Counted from the stretch's first letter, positions 11,346-23,095 are shown. The stretch: DNA of 64,000 nucleotides from Jackrogersella multiformis (GCA_902806575.1 CADCXD010000018.1:496001-560000), one strand, 5' to 3'. Numbers and translations are program-made. Notes: a model not told the origin generated them from the sequence alone.

Positions 11346-13059
11346 ATGTCTTTTACGAAACAATTCCTTGAAGGCATCCGTGATATTCTCAGATCCCTTG
11401 ATGGAGAAGCATTGCGCGATTGGCTAAAGGTAGAACCACCTTTACCACAAGAGTATCTTGACCTTGCAGCTGAGCTCAAGAGTGGTTATCAAGATGACAA
11501 TGCGCTCGAGAAGCTCGTCGAATCGAGCCTACCTGAAGATGAAGATATCCCGGAAGGTCAGGGGACATCGTGGCCCGGGTTTATTGCCTTTATAAAGGAC
11601 TACCTTGGGTATTGGAGAGACGTGGACTTCGACGACCTCCTAGGAGCCCATCAACTGCTTACTGAACTGACCAAGTATGTCGACTTGTCCATCCCTAATC
11701 CTGCATTGCCCTCGGCTAACCATAACAGCTCCTGTGCAACGGCGCTTAATAACCCCACATATGGAACGATCATGTTGCAGACGAGCATATCACTTTGCGG
11801 CTCTTTCTCGACCTTGTCCATGACGCTGAACAAACGGCCAGATCTTACCGCGAGGCTGGCAGCCTTCAACAGCGGCGACGAGGAACAGAAGTCGTTTATC
11901 GAGGTCACAGCGGAGATCATGCAAAAGTTCTTCACCGCATGCCTCACGGATCGGTCGAGCCCGCGGTTCGCACAGCCTACAGGCAAGAAAGTCGGCATCT
12001 ACATCTTCGCCAACAAAACGCTGAAGCTCCTAACGATGGTATGTAAAGCCACGCAGCTAAAAACGACCATGCGGTGCTAAATCTCGTGACGCTCAGAACA
12101 GCAGGTCTTATCTAGCAACACAACTCTTGACCAACATCATGGCAAAGTCGCCGCCTCTTTCGTACTACCCAGCATCTCAGAGGGTGACATTCTTGTATTT
12201 CCTCGGCCGCTTCCACTTTAACCACAGTCTCTATTGGCGCGCTGCGCAGTGCTTCCAGGAAGCCTATCTGCAGACACCGCCACACTTCCAGAAGCACCGC
12301 CGGATCATCCTCACATATTTGATAGCGGCAAACTTCACCATGGGTCGCCTTCCATCCCAGGCCCTCTTACAGAGACCAGAAGCCCAGTCCATGTCCCAGT
12401 GCTACTCTCAGATCTCGACGGCGATCCGAAAGGGGAACTATATCGCCTTCCAGCACACCATCAAGCAGCACGAGGATTGGCTGCGAAGCAAGGGCTATCC
12501 CTTATTCATCACCCTCCAGTGGCGTATACGGACCCTGATCTTCCGATCTCTTTCGCGCCGAACGTTCCTCCTGACGTACACCCCCGACGAGGAAGACTCG
12601 CGCAAGGCCGCCGTCCTCAAGCTGGGCGACTTCATGACCGTGCTGACGTACGTCCAGCGGCGGCTGGAGGGGTACCTGCCGGCGCAGCCGGCGCCCAAGG
12701 GCCGGCAGGCCAACGTCAACAGCTACCTGCTGAAGGCGGTGTCCAACAGCGCGGGGCCGCACATCCGGGACTCGACGCTGGCGCCCCCGCCGGGCGGCGT
12801 CAAGCAGCTGATGCCGGACGAGGGCGTGCTGACGGGCAACATGCCCGTCACGGCCCACCACGCCGAATCCCTCGTCATGTCGCTCATCGGCCAGGACCTG
12901 CTCCACGGCTACATCGCCCACACCCAGGCCGTCTTCGCCATCATGGGCACCAAGCAGAAGGGCAGCGCCGTGGCCGCCGGCTGGCCCAGCCCGTGCGAGG
13001 TCATCAGCGCCCGGTCCGCCGAGAGGGAGGTCTCGGGGTGGGTTGCGGATGAGGGGTAG
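11346..13059 (+). CDS. csn12: PCI-domain protein, CSN12/Thp1 (PCID2) family
   Basis: Member of the family of yeast Csn12 (COP9-signalosome-associated) and Thp1/PCID2 (TREX-2 mRNA export). Three exons: 11346-11674, 11729-12038 and 12097-13059, giving 533 residues. The N-terminal half is helical. Exon 3 carries the conserved block PASQRVTFLYFLGRFHFNH and a C-terminal PCI/winged-helix region with LIGQDLLHGYIAHTQAVFAI. The first intron is 54 bp, has a GCTAAC branch site, lacks stops and is in frame, so retaining it would only insert 18 residues. The second intron uses the acceptor at 12095-12096, because the AG sites at 12100-12101 and 12103-12104 break the frame. Exon 3 becomes very GC-rich after about 12570. 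Sequence alone does not decide between a CSN12 and a Thp1 role. Confidence 0.9.
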
Positions 13060-13694
13060 GTGTAGCTGTAGCTGGCGGTGAGATAGATATCTAAGATAGG
13101 CAGCATATTTGCGACGCTGGTCAGATCAGGGATGAGCGGCCGCTTCAGACTAGCTGGGCATGATGAATTTACGAATGATACCCCGTGCAATACTTCTGAT
13201 TTGCTTTGAGTATATCAAGTGTATGTAAAATTCTTGGGTTAGATATGGTACTTGGGTCTTTAAGTAGGTAGGCCTCCTGGGCGGGTGGATGCATGTGTGC
13301 CTTGATCTGTAGTGTTCTTCATTTGTGGATGTTATAACGACTTCTTATTGCTAGTACGGGAGTCGGTAGGTTGGGTACTATATATGCCTAGGTACTTACC
13401 TAGTCACAAAATATGCTACGATTTTCGCGGATAGTAAAAGTGTAATAGGTGACGAGGTGCAGGAAGGAGTTTGTGATACATGACTATTATGGAGAAATAC
13501 TTAGGAGAGAATACTGAGGAATGCCGTGGGGCATCTTTTTATGTAGCCGAAATCTTTTGTAAGCGGAGGCAGAGGCATATGGAGGAAAGGGAGTGATATC
13601 CTAGTTGTGGTAAACACAAATTGAAACAATAAAAATGTTTAATATCTCGCGAAGCATGTAGCAGTAAAGCAGTAAGCCAGCTGAATGGGAAAAG

Positions 13695-13830
13695 AAAAAA
13701 AGGTCCAAGAAAATGTGCTACGAGGGGGGCTCGAACAGCAGGCCTTGTGCATACCAAGGCAAAAAGGAACCGTCCTCTAGGCCCAGCCTCGGATCTATAG
13801 CGTCCGAGCTACAGCGCCCCCTACCCCTGT
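13695..13830 (-). other. tRNA-like relic with B box and T-run
   Basis: On the minus strand there is a B-box-like TGTTCGAGCCC (13737-13727), a 5-bp stem with 7-nt loop CCTTG-GTATGCA-CAAGG that resembles an anticodon arm, an A-box-like segment farther upstream, and a T7 run (13701-13695) that could stop pol III. The T-stem and acceptor stem do not pair properly, so it is at best a degenerate tRNA or tRNA-derived element. Confidence 0.25.
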
Positions 13831-13887
13831 CCTCCGGATTTCATCCGTCAGGGGGGTCTCCGGGTATTTATTTGCGACTCTTTTTCA

Positions 13888-13960
13888 AGAATTGAACCCT
13901 AGCCCTCTCGAGAGAGTGCATTGTCCATGTCGTGTCTGAGGCAGTGAACCAGCTGAGCCA
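13888..13960 (-). other. A box plus B box pair, no tRNA fold
   Basis: The minus strand carries TGGCTCAGCTGG (13960-13949), which fits the tRNA A-box consensus, and GGTTCAATTCT (13898-13888), which fits the B-box consensus. Their spacing is suitable for pol III. I could not build a proper cloverleaf between them, and no T-run follows closely. It may be a tRNA relic, a tRNA-derived repeat, or chance. Confidence 0.3.
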
Positions 13961-14873
13961 AGCTGTGTAAGGCTCTCCGTGCTGGCGTGCCGCTGTCTTC
14001 GGGTGCTTGGTACATGGTTGGTGGTTTGGAGGTGACTGGACTTCTTTGTTATGACTTATATGTTTTACTTTGGTAGGTGCTTAACCACCTGACCATACCA
14101 CCTACTACCTACTACGATGTCATCCCTCTTCTACCGTTTTCGAGATCAATGTGATTTCTGAATTATTACAAAAATTGTATACACATCTTTAAGTATATCG
14201 TCGTTTATATTTTAATAACACCTCCTCACCCCGTTATTTTCTCGCGTTTCTCGCTACCAGCTACATACCTGTAAGTACTTAATCATTTTTAATACTCATA
14301 TTAACATATTATTTCATTTATCAAGCTTCTTTAACGCAGTATAACTTTGCTATTATAGCTAGCAAGGGATAAAAGTGAACATGTAAAGAAGTCTTATTAA
14401 GATTGATTTTAATGTGCGACATAAGAAGAGTTTCCTTTCAGTGGAAGATGAATTTTGTTACTCTTTATCTCTTCATTTTTCCTTTTTCATGTAAATATTT
14501 CAAAGTTCTCCTATTTCTCCTATTTACCTCGAACATTATTATCGCCATCTCCCCTAAACAGGAAAGGGTTGCTAATCTTAAGTCTCTTCTGTAATCTTTC
14601 TAACACTACTTCTACCACTTCCACAGTTTTAGTATACTTTAACACACAATCAAATTAATATAAAGAATCTATTGTAAAAATTACTGGGCAAATACAAGGA
14701 AAAGGGGCTCACATGATAAAAAAAGGGGTTAAGAGTGTCACGTGATTTCATTGGAAAGAAGCATATTGTCGCGAATAACAATAGCAATAATAAATGGATT
14801 TAAAACGTTTAAATTTCTTATTTTCATAAGAATATGTTGCTAAAAGGGATGAGACATCCCATCTATATAAGAT

Positions 14874-14880
14874 AAAGCCC
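14874..14880 (+). promoter_or_regulatory. TATA box
   Basis: TATATAA lies 80 bp before the ATG of the small ORF at 14960. A TCACTC initiator-like sequence follows about 20 bp downstream. The arrangement resembles a fungal pol II core promoter. Confidence 0.35.
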
Positions 14881-14959
14881 CGTTAGGTAGAGATTCACTC
14901 AATAGCCTTATATCATTACAAGGTCCTAGTAAGGCAACTCAAATCCCTTTGTTATATTA

Positions 14960-15253
14960 ATGGTACGGATACGACAAGCTCAATTCGACATCGCGTTCAA
15001 CAAAATTACAATCATTTATAAACCATCGTGCTCAGCTTTGATTGAAAAACATCATTGTACACTACCAAGTGCCGATACTAGCAGCAGGAACGTCGCGGCA
15101 GAAGACGAAGCATATCCACGAGAAACGCAGGATCTAGATCTCAGCCGCGTCAGCCATATAAAGTCCTCCTCCGAGAATTTACCAGCCCTTAAATTTTCCT
15201 TAAATCCAAAGACTCCCAAATTCAGCTGTTCATGTATAAAGTGCAAAATCTGA
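14960..15253 (+). CDS. Doubtful small ORF, 97 residues
   Basis: Open frame starting MVRIRQAQFDIAFNK and ending in a Cys/Lys-rich SCSCIKCKI. It has no recognised domain, no signal peptide and no membrane segment. The TATA box and initiator-like sequence upstream are the only support. It may be a non-coding transcript or chance. Confidence 0.2.
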   Translation: MVRIRQAQFDIAFNKITIIYKPSCSALIEKHHCTLPSADTSSRNVAAEDEAYPRETQDLDLSRVSHIKSSSENLPALKFSLNPKTPKFSCSCIKCKI

Positions 15254-15823
15254 TTCGCGTGTCGTCTTGTCGTGCGTCTCTTGACTCCATACATCACTAT
15301 TTCTCTCCACAAGGCCTACTCCGTCGAGGACATCCGACTCCACTTGCTCCAGACAGTATTCGAAACATCGCTCCCGAGAAGAAAAGAACGAAAAAAAGCT
15401 CCAAACTACCAAGCCACAGGCGCTCTCCACCGAAAAGGGGTATAGTGAGAAGATAAAAATGTAGGTATCTCAAAATGAGCAAGAATATCCAAGAACGCAT
15501 TTGATAATTCCGGAGATTATCAGTCGCCAGGTAATAGATAATAAACACTATTCAATAAATGATTCGTTATATGCAACCAGCTCCAAGGGAGACACGAGCT
15601 CCAAAGGCTGTAATATATACACGTAGAGATTGACGTGTATTGCCGGGCAATATACATATCGACAGTGCCGACGTAGATGAAAGCGTAAACATCGCGGCGA
15701 AGGCGGTCGTTAATTCCACAACCGTTACCAAAACATGCCAGAGCTCCAAATATATCAAAATATTTAGATGAAACAAGATAGATTCGCGTCCGCGTATTCG
15801 ATACGCTCGACAACTCAGTCGCC

Positions 15824-17414
15824 TCAAAGAAGGTAGCTAGTAGCCACGAAAGCAACAATGAGGCCGGCAATAGCAGCACCGCCTTGTCGTTGACCTGCGC
15901 CCTCATTCTTGGTCGTTTCAGTAGAAGCCGGCTCTTCTTCACTAGTGGAAGTGGAAAGAGGAGCGGGTGTCGAGGACGGCTGAAACTGGGAAAAACTAGT
16001 GCTGGAGGTTCCATTCTCCTGGAAAACTCCGCCCCTATACGGGGTAGATCTTGGGTTGTTCGTTCGACTTAAAGATAGCGAGTAACTAGTAGTGCTGGGC
16101 AGGATGCTAGTCGTTGACAAGCTAGACAAATGTATAGACGAGATTGATGTGGGAATCGGCTTCAAACTTGACGTTGTCGACGTTGTCGAAGTCGTCGACG
16201 GCACGGAGCTTGTCGTAGATGATGTGCTTGATGGAGTAGGAGCTTGAGTTGACGAGGTAGACGCAGGTTGCGAAGAGCTCGATGATCCGGAATCTCCTCC
16301 CGATCCGTCCAAATTAAAGACGACGATGTTAGCCTTACCTCCACTAGGAACCGTGACAACACAGAAGTCCGAGCCACCGGCGCCAGACGCTTTGTTGTCA
16401 CTCGTTATACCGTTCCCATCAACCTGGCATTTGCCTCCATTGCAGCCTCCTCCTGGGCATTCGATCCTTAGGCCGAAAGTCGGTTTTGTATTGAAAAGCG
16501 GCGAACTTTGCCACACCGGGTTTAATCCAAGCTTGACGTAGGTCTTGCCGTCGGAGACGGTATTCGCTCCGGCAACATATGGGGACCAGTTACCGATTGG
16601 CGTGGTTTCTTCTCCCCAATGGCATCCATGCTCTGCGTCAACTCCCGGGGCATTGATATAATAACTACCAGACATGTTAGCATAATATTTCAATATATCG
16701 AAGCGATCAATACTTACTGAGCTGCGGTCGCGTCCCAATAAGACATGTCCGGAACAGCCAGAGTAATCGTATCCAAGACATTGTTAGGAATGATCATATC
16801 CTCGTAACCTGGTAGGCAAGTTTGGCAGAATGACACAACCTTTCCCGCCTTATTTACAGCTCCTACTGCTCCGGTGCCATCAACACACCAAGCTTTGTTG
16901 CTGAAAGGAACCTCAATTTCACCATCGTTATTGCAGTAGACTCCGCCGTACTGTAACCGAATTAGCTCATCGTCACCATAACTGCTTAAGACATTGGCTA
17001 GGTACTGACAGTAGATTCAGGGTACTTATATGATGTACCTGGTTTCCATTGCGCCATGACTTTGCCGGGAGGGCAAGCAATAGGACACCAGGTGCCCGCA
17101 ACGCACTCTTGGTCAGGGGCCATCGCCCAACCGCCATTCATCGCGGAGGGAGTGACAGCAATCAGGCCCTTGTCCGGTGGAAACTGGCATTTCTTCTTGC
17201 CATCTCGCGACACAAGCGCAGAGCTGTTCCGCGCGCTATACTTCGGATTGTAGCTATCCTCTGTAATCTGAATGTGGCTGTGGGCGTGGCTATGACCATG
17301 TTTCTTCTCGAGGTGAAGATGGTGGTGTCGATGTTGAGCAGTAGCAGCGCATGACTGCGCATTCAAAAGAAGGACTGCCGACCAAAAGGCGGCTTGTATC
17401 GTAGTGATCTTCAT
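15824..17414 (-). CDS. SUN-family (GH132) cell-wall protein
   Basis: Fungal SUN family (relatives of yeast Sim1/Uth1/Sun4), secreted proteins that act on beta-1,3-glucan during septation and wall remodelling. Three exons: 17414-17010, 16950-16718 and 16664-15824, giving 492 residues. The second intron begins GTAAGT and has a GCTAAC branch site. A signal peptide covers about residues 1-24. A His-rich stretch (ten His between 28 and 47) follows. The cysteine-rich SUN domain (about 75-310) includes NGGWAMAPDQECVAGTWCPIAC, YWDATAAHYYINAPG, GNWSPYVAGAN and GAGGSDFCVVTVP. The rest is a long Ser/Thr-rich tail ending in a hydrophobic AAIAGLIVAFVATSYLL segment, typical of a GPI-attachment signal. The family call is firm. 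Enzyme activity is inferred from the family. Confidence 0.93.
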
Positions 17415-18781
17415 GATGGATCTCTCGAGAACGGTTTCGTATCAAACGAGTGTATGTTGTCTTCGAATAGGCGAGGCTAACGGCGCATGTCCCTCGGTTT
17501 GCGCGACGACGGATTGATCAACAACGAGATCAACGATGGAGATGGCGATCGATCTAGGGCGTTCAGGACTAGTCGTTGTGATGAGCAAAAAGGGAGCCTG
17601 GCTCTTGTTGTGTTTCGAAGGCTTCGGCTTCCTGCAACGAGCGTAATATTTCACTTTAAAAGAGTGTCAGGGAGATAAAACTCCAGGATAATGAGCGACA
17701 GTCAACAAACAGGAGACAACGTGCGAAGAGGGAAAAAAGAATGTAATGAGGGACTAGACCCGCGATGCTCAAAAAGGGACTGAGAGAGGTAGACTCTAGC
17801 AAAGGAGAAGGAGAGAGGCAGGCTACCGAGGACCGGGGTGGTGAAGAAAAGGAAAAGGGAGCAGGAGCTGCAGGAGATAGGATGGATCCAATCGATCCAG
17901 TTGACGGCGATTGCGCATTGGGCACAATCTTGAATCTCCAATTTCCAATCTCCAGGGGCGCTTTTAGGGCGCTATGGGTGGGGGGAGGGGACAGTAGCGT
18001 GATCCATCTGCATTACTATTGGTCATTATCCATGAACCTTGGTGAAATTCTCATGAGAAATTATAAAGTTCAACCAATGAGAGAGGTTAGACAAATGAGC
18101 TTGAAGCAGGTCCGGATCATTATTTCCAGAAATGGATAAGAAGGAGCATACAACTACCGGAATTATCTTCCACGGTTCTACTACGTACCTACCTAGGTAC
18201 CATAGTAAGAGGTACCATATATCAAATTTCCCTTTTTCATACACTATTTCCGTCTTTCTTTCTCGACAATTCCATACCTACAACACTATTAGGTAATCCC
18301 ACAATTCCACAACCACACTTCACCCATCCCGCCATCTCAACCAACTCAATCGAAACACTACACTACTGCAAGGAACCAAAAGCGCCAAGCCGACGCGATA
18401 TTTGATCAACATAAAGCCCACCCTACTTCCACTGTCCGTCAAATTTTCGACAGCTGGTCGGGCCACGATCTTCACCGTAATGTTTTCGGCCCGTGCCAAT
18501 AAGCAATATCAATTCTAATCGGAATTATCCTCTCTGAATATTGATTTACCAAGTCTCGATAAGGCAACCAAGGTACCTAGGTAATTATCTCCAACGTGTT
18601 CTTCGAAATGCAGGTCCACGTAAAATGCCAACACAGAGGTTACATATTAGGTATTATCACTGCTACCTCGCGCTATAGACGCGTTTCGATTTGCCCTAGG
18701 AACTAGCAGCTGGGTGATCCGAATCAAGGAATAGAAAACAAAGCGCGAGCGTCCATACTACCTATCACTGTAACACTGCGA

Positions 18782-18804
18782 GGCATGGCATGGCATGGCA
18801 TGGC
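18782..18804. repeat. GGCAT tandem repeat
   Basis: Four full GGCAT units followed by GGC. It is a short microsatellite in intergenic DNA. Confidence 0.9.
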
Positions 18805-20749
18805 GGAGTAGCTGCACTAATTAGGTCACTATATTCCTCCAACTATGATTGATGGAATACACTACAAATATCACATACATCTTTACCACATCATACACCC
18901 TTGCATACAACAAGCACTTAACATACCTAGAGGTAGTAACATACCTAGAGGTAGCTACGAATACCTAGGTATAGCTCATATGAAGAGACAATCATCTTAG
19001 ACAACCTTCTGGAAATCAGACCTGGGATTGAATATCACATTCAGCCGAATATGAACCTCTTGGGGTTAAATTTACTAATAGAATTCTCACGTTCCACGGC
19101 TCCCACTGGTCTCTCATATCCGAAGTTTAGCCTATAATAGAATAGGCCTCCCTTCTTCCTAGGGCTCTACTACCATGGTTGGTATAAACGTATTCATATT
19201 ACCTACCTACATAGCTTCACAACTCATTATGACTAACGCGTTGTACTTAGGCGTCCTTTCAGATAATTCTATCGGTTTCGAAGGACTGGTCAAACTATGG
19301 GGATATATATTCTCAACCGAATCGCTGTTCTCAGCTTATCCAACTAGTTATCGAACGGCACATGCCAGTCATTGAATTTTCGTGATAGCTTCAAGTTACA
19401 ACTAAACTAAACTTACTCATTGGACTCAAACTATCTCGTTACCCAACTCCATTTATGAGATACAATATGTATTGATGAGTTAAGGGATATCAATGATAGC
19501 TATCTAGGTAACTAGGACTTTGAAGAACCATAGGCTACTAAGGATATATTAATATGTATGTGAGACTTTAGGCTTACATACACTATGGTAAGTCGTCTAC
19601 ATAAACCACTTATATCTATTTGTACTACCCCAGAGTGATTTATCTGAGTCAGATTAAAAGTCCGATTAGCCTCAATACGACTTAGATGGACGACAGGTGA
19701 TAGTTGAACTTGATTGATGGCAACCCGAAATCATCTTGACCTTAATGACGAGGTCAAAAAATATTCTACTTGATACTACTTACCTGCCTAGGTACCTACC
19801 GAGCCACGTAGTCAGCGATTAAGAAGTTAGGCTCTCCTCTTTAGGCACAGCCGCTTACAACGAACGAAGTAATGACGCCAGTGCTACTCGGCCATATCGA
19901 GTCATTTGACAAGTTATAACGTGTAACAAAACGGGATATATATATTTATATGTATTATATATTAATAGAAACGTGTATGTTTACACTTGAATAAGCCCAT
20001 GTAATAGCAAAGTTTACCCCACTAACTATTATCCTAGTTGGTGATGACTTGGCAAAGACATGAACATAATGACGATATCTCCATTGTTTATTCACGTAGC
20101 TTCCCCAGGAAGATCCATACACTAAGGCCGGATCTCCAGCGTCCCATGCCTACTTGACCAGAAGGGATTTCCTCAGCTCGATCAATTGTATGTAAGGACA
20201 TGCCAAGGACTTAATCATCAGAAATGTTGATGCCGCGCTAGACTAACATAGCTAACATCTTAGGTGAGCACCACATCTCGAAGAAGCTTATACTCCTCCG
20301 TGATTGGCTCGTTCGAATCAATGCGCTCTAGGTATCCAGCTTCTCTTACCAATCTGCCAACTCTTCGACCAACATGACTTGCTAATCCGCTCTAGTTCTT
20401 TTTATATCTTTCCTTACGCCATCAATGTTCAGCCCCGCGACCCACCATCCACGTTGCGCCTCGAGGGCCTATGTAAACATCCGTCCAATCATGTGCTCCT
20501 ATAATTGACTATACTATACCCGGGATCTCGGTAGCCGTTGCTGCTCCCTGCGGAACTCATATGTTCCTTAGGGAAAAAAGAAGCTTCGTCAGCCATCTCT
20601 AGGATGGGGAAGGCAACGGCCTATTGGTCCATTCGCTTACACGATTGTTCATACTGGGGAAACCCTCGAGATGGGATGAATATAAAGACTCGAGAGAGTA
20701 TCGTGATGGAAGTCTCTTTTTTTTTTTTACCACCATCATCTAACTAAAA

Positions 20750-20885
20750 CATAGATATCTTTCCTATTATCTAATATTTCCTACCTTTTCCTTGTTTCCT
20801 TGTTTCCTTAAGGTCTCTTTTCCATTTCCATTTCTATTTCCTATCAGTGTGGTTGTTCTTTCGGACCGATCTCCTACCTATTCGC
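20750..20885 (+). promoter_or_regulatory. Pyrimidine-rich leader/promoter
   Basis: Long CT-rich stretch (repeats of TTTCC and CCTTG type) directly before the cupin ATG at 20931. CT-rich tracts near the transcription start are common in strongly expressed genes of filamentous fungi. A role here is inferred. Confidence 0.4.
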
Positions 20886-20930
20886 TCTAACTATCAAACC
20901 ATATAATTAATTCACCTAAAATCCGTCAAA

Positions 20931-21884
20931 ATGTTCAACGCCGCTACCATCGCAGCCATCCTGGCTTTCTGCTCCATCTCCTCTGCCGCCCCGGCTAACC
21001 TCAAGGATATCATATCCTCCGCCTTGGAAAGCGCACGCTCGGGGTCGTCCACCATTCCTAGCACCTGGGGAGCCACCGGCACCGGCGAAGTGCCTTGCGA
21101 AACTTCAGCCCCCTCGGGCTACTACAGCTCTCTAAGCTACACCCAGAGCAGCTACAGCACAACCGCGCCCAGCGTAACCGCAGTTTCGACATCCACAAGC
21201 GCCGCTTCCTCCGCCGCCGCAGCGAGCACCGCCGCCGGCGGTCTAAGCGGCCTCAGCAAGGTGCAGCAGATCCTGCTCTCGGACACGCGCACCGACGCCA
21301 TCAACAACGTGCTCAAGGACGACGCGGACCTCGTGTTCGACTTCAACAAGGCGCGCAAGTTCGGGCCCGGCGCGGGCGGCGAGATCGTCGTGGCCAACCG
21401 CAAGGCCTTCCCGGCGCTGACGGGCACGGACATCTCCATGGCGGTGGGGTTCCTCGGGCCCTGCGGCTTCAACACCCCGCACGTGCACAACCGCGCGACG
21501 GAGCTGCTGGTCGTGGTCAAGGGCAAGGTGGTGTCGGAGATGGTGGTCGAGAACGGGGTGGCGGACGCGGGCAGCGCGCAGCCGCGCAACGTGATGAACA
21601 CGGTCGGGGAGCTGCAGGCGACGCCGTACTTCATGGGGGCGCTGCACTCGCAGTACAACCCCACGTGCGACAACGTGACCTTCATCGCGCCGCTCTCGAG
21701 CGAGGACCCGGGCGCCAACACCATCGCCCAGGCCTACTTCGCCCTCGACAAGGAGACCGTGCGCGCCGCCGCCGGCAACCACATCTCCGGCGCCGACGTC
21801 GACAAGTTCCGCGGCATCATCAGCACCAGCGTCGCCCTCGGCGTCGAGCAGTGCCTCAAGACTTGCAAAATCGCCAAGCGCTAA
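20931..21884 (+). CDS. Secreted cupin, germin/spherulin-1 type
   Basis: Single exon, 317 residues. A signal peptide covers about 1-19 (cleavage near SSAAPA). A Ser/Thr/Ala-rich linker (about 38-105) is followed by one cupin barrel (about 110-310). Germin motif 1 is visible as GFNTPHVHNRATELLVVVKG, giving metal ligands His184, His186 and Glu191; the second motif supplies His239 in GALHSQYN. The germin/spherulin family includes oxalate oxidases, superoxide dismutases and proteins of unknown role, so the reaction is not known. The likely location is extracellular or the cell wall. From about 21200 onward the gene is extremely GC-rich at third positions, which creates long false frames on both strands. 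Start chosen: the ATG after TCAAA that leads directly into the signal peptide. Confidence 0.9.
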   Translation: MFNAATIAAILAFCSISSAAPANLKDIISSALESARSGSSTIPSTWGATGTGEVPCETSAPSGYYSSLSYTQSSYSTTAPSVTAVSTSTSAASSAAAASTAAGGLSGLSKVQQILLSDTRTDAINNVLKDDADLVFDFNKARKFGPGAGGEIVVANRKAFPALTGTDISMAVGFLGPCGFNTPHVHNRATELLVVVKGKVVSEMVVENGVADAGSAQPRNVMNTVGELQATPYFMGALHSQYNPTCDNVTFIAPLSSEDPGANTIAQAYFALDKETVRAAAGNHISGADVDKFRGIISTSVALGVEQCLKTCKIAKR

Positions 21885-23068
21885 GCGCTACGCTGCCTGC
21901 ACTACCTACGCTACTACACTGAATACGTATGCATGCCCTTCGGGGGTAAGGGGTTATGACGGGAAGAATTTAGACGTATGATCTCACGAAACGAATCAGC
22001 ATATAAGGGGGATAGAGGATAGGGGTACTCACGATGCATTTTAGAGGAATGATAGATTATATGTGGCGGTTTGGGTTTGGGGAATTAGCATCATCGGTCC
22101 GGAGTTCTAACTATATTGGTTTATATTGATTTACATTTTGGGTTTTATTAATTTGAGGCGTACATTATAAAATCTATTGGATACTGAATATAGTCGTTCG
22201 TTTTGATAACTTTGGAGTTGATCAACTTTTAGTGAAATTATGTTGTAATGTATTAGGACTCACTTACACACAGAGACTTGCACCCAAAGACATATTTGGT
22301 AACCTATACCAACTAAGTAAGACGCGGCATTCCTGTTAGCATTAAGGTCATTAACAGGTTATGCTTGTGATTATTTAACTTCACAAACTAATAAGATGTT
22401 TATAGCACTTGGTCTCTAAACCTATGAGTTGTTTCCAGCTTATTGACTACCCCTAGGCAACTATTCGACTTACAGTGGGCTACGTTAATATACCAAATCA
22501 CATTCTAGGAAACACATCGCATTTTTGATTCATGGTTTTATCAGACCATGCTAGGTAATTATGAATTATATTTGTTGGTTATAACCGTGGTATTCCTCCT
22601 CTCGTTACTTGCTTTATATAGTAATAGTATCTTAAATTATATTTGCTAACGGGCTATTTCATGTTTAACGTACCTGATTCGGAGTTGAATTGGGCTTTAC
22701 ATTATTTTGTAAGTATGACTTATTATAGTGACAGTGTATATTAATAACGAATAGGCCGTTTTAAATAGACCACTTGAATATGCCATATTAATATATCGCA
22801 GTTCTTTTACTTATGTCTTGCTTGTGTATTATTAAGGTCTTCAAGTGAGCTTTATCAAATTTAAGATTCCTACTTGAAATACGAATGTAAACCATAAAAT
22901 GACACTGTTGAGAAGGGTTGCGAAACTTGGCAAATAAGATCGCATTAAACAATGGCATCAAACAATCGCATAATATTAAATGAAAAGGAAAATCGCGTCG
23001 CATACATAATGAATTGTTAACATGATTAGACTAAATACCAAAGACAGAATACTTTGCATGTAGTGTTG
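21885..23068. other. AT-rich intergenic region
   Basis: Cupin 3' flank followed by AT-rich DNA up to the poly-A/T tract beyond the U6 gene. No coding signal is seen. Confidence 0.5.
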
Positions 23069-23081
23069 AAAAAAAAAAAAA
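23069..23081 (-). terminator. Second pol III-type T-run
   Basis: A run of about 13 T on the minus strand, 14 nt beyond the B box and about 35 nt beyond the U6 terminator. It could act as a fail-safe pol III terminator. Confidence 0.4.
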
Positions 23082-23095
23082 GTTGAGAAGGGTGT

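Larger units (their letters stand above)
13060..15823. other. Intergenic gap with pol III-like elements
   Basis: This stretch holds no confident protein gene. It contains tRNA-like box elements (13695-13960), an AT-rich block (about 14050-14880), a TATA box at 14874-14880 and a doubtful small ORF at 14960-15253. The rest is the 3' flank of the SUN gene. Confidence 0.5.
17415..20930. other. Long intergenic region between divergent SUN and cupin genes
   Basis: A 3.5-kb stretch without a supported gene. It holds an ACCTAGGT palindrome (18191-18198) and further CCTAGG motifs near 18575, 18966 and 19790. A GGCAT tandem repeat (18782-18804) and an A/T-only stretch near 19938-19966 are also present, as is a pyrimidine-rich leader before the cupin gene. 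Confidence 0.5.

Noticed and set aside
12234..13052. Second plus-strand frame of 272 codons overlapping the CSN12-like gene
   Set aside because: An Arg/Pro/Gly-rich shadow of the GC-rich exon 3; the other frame matches the PCI family.
17765..18139. Plus-strand frame of 124 codons upstream of the SUN gene
   Set aside because: Low-complexity Glu/Gly/Lys start, no domain, and it lies in the probable SUN promoter or 5' UTR region.
21095..21922. Arg-rich overlapping frame in the cupin gene
   Set aside because: A shadow frame of a GC-rich gene. The cupin frame has signal peptide and germin motifs.
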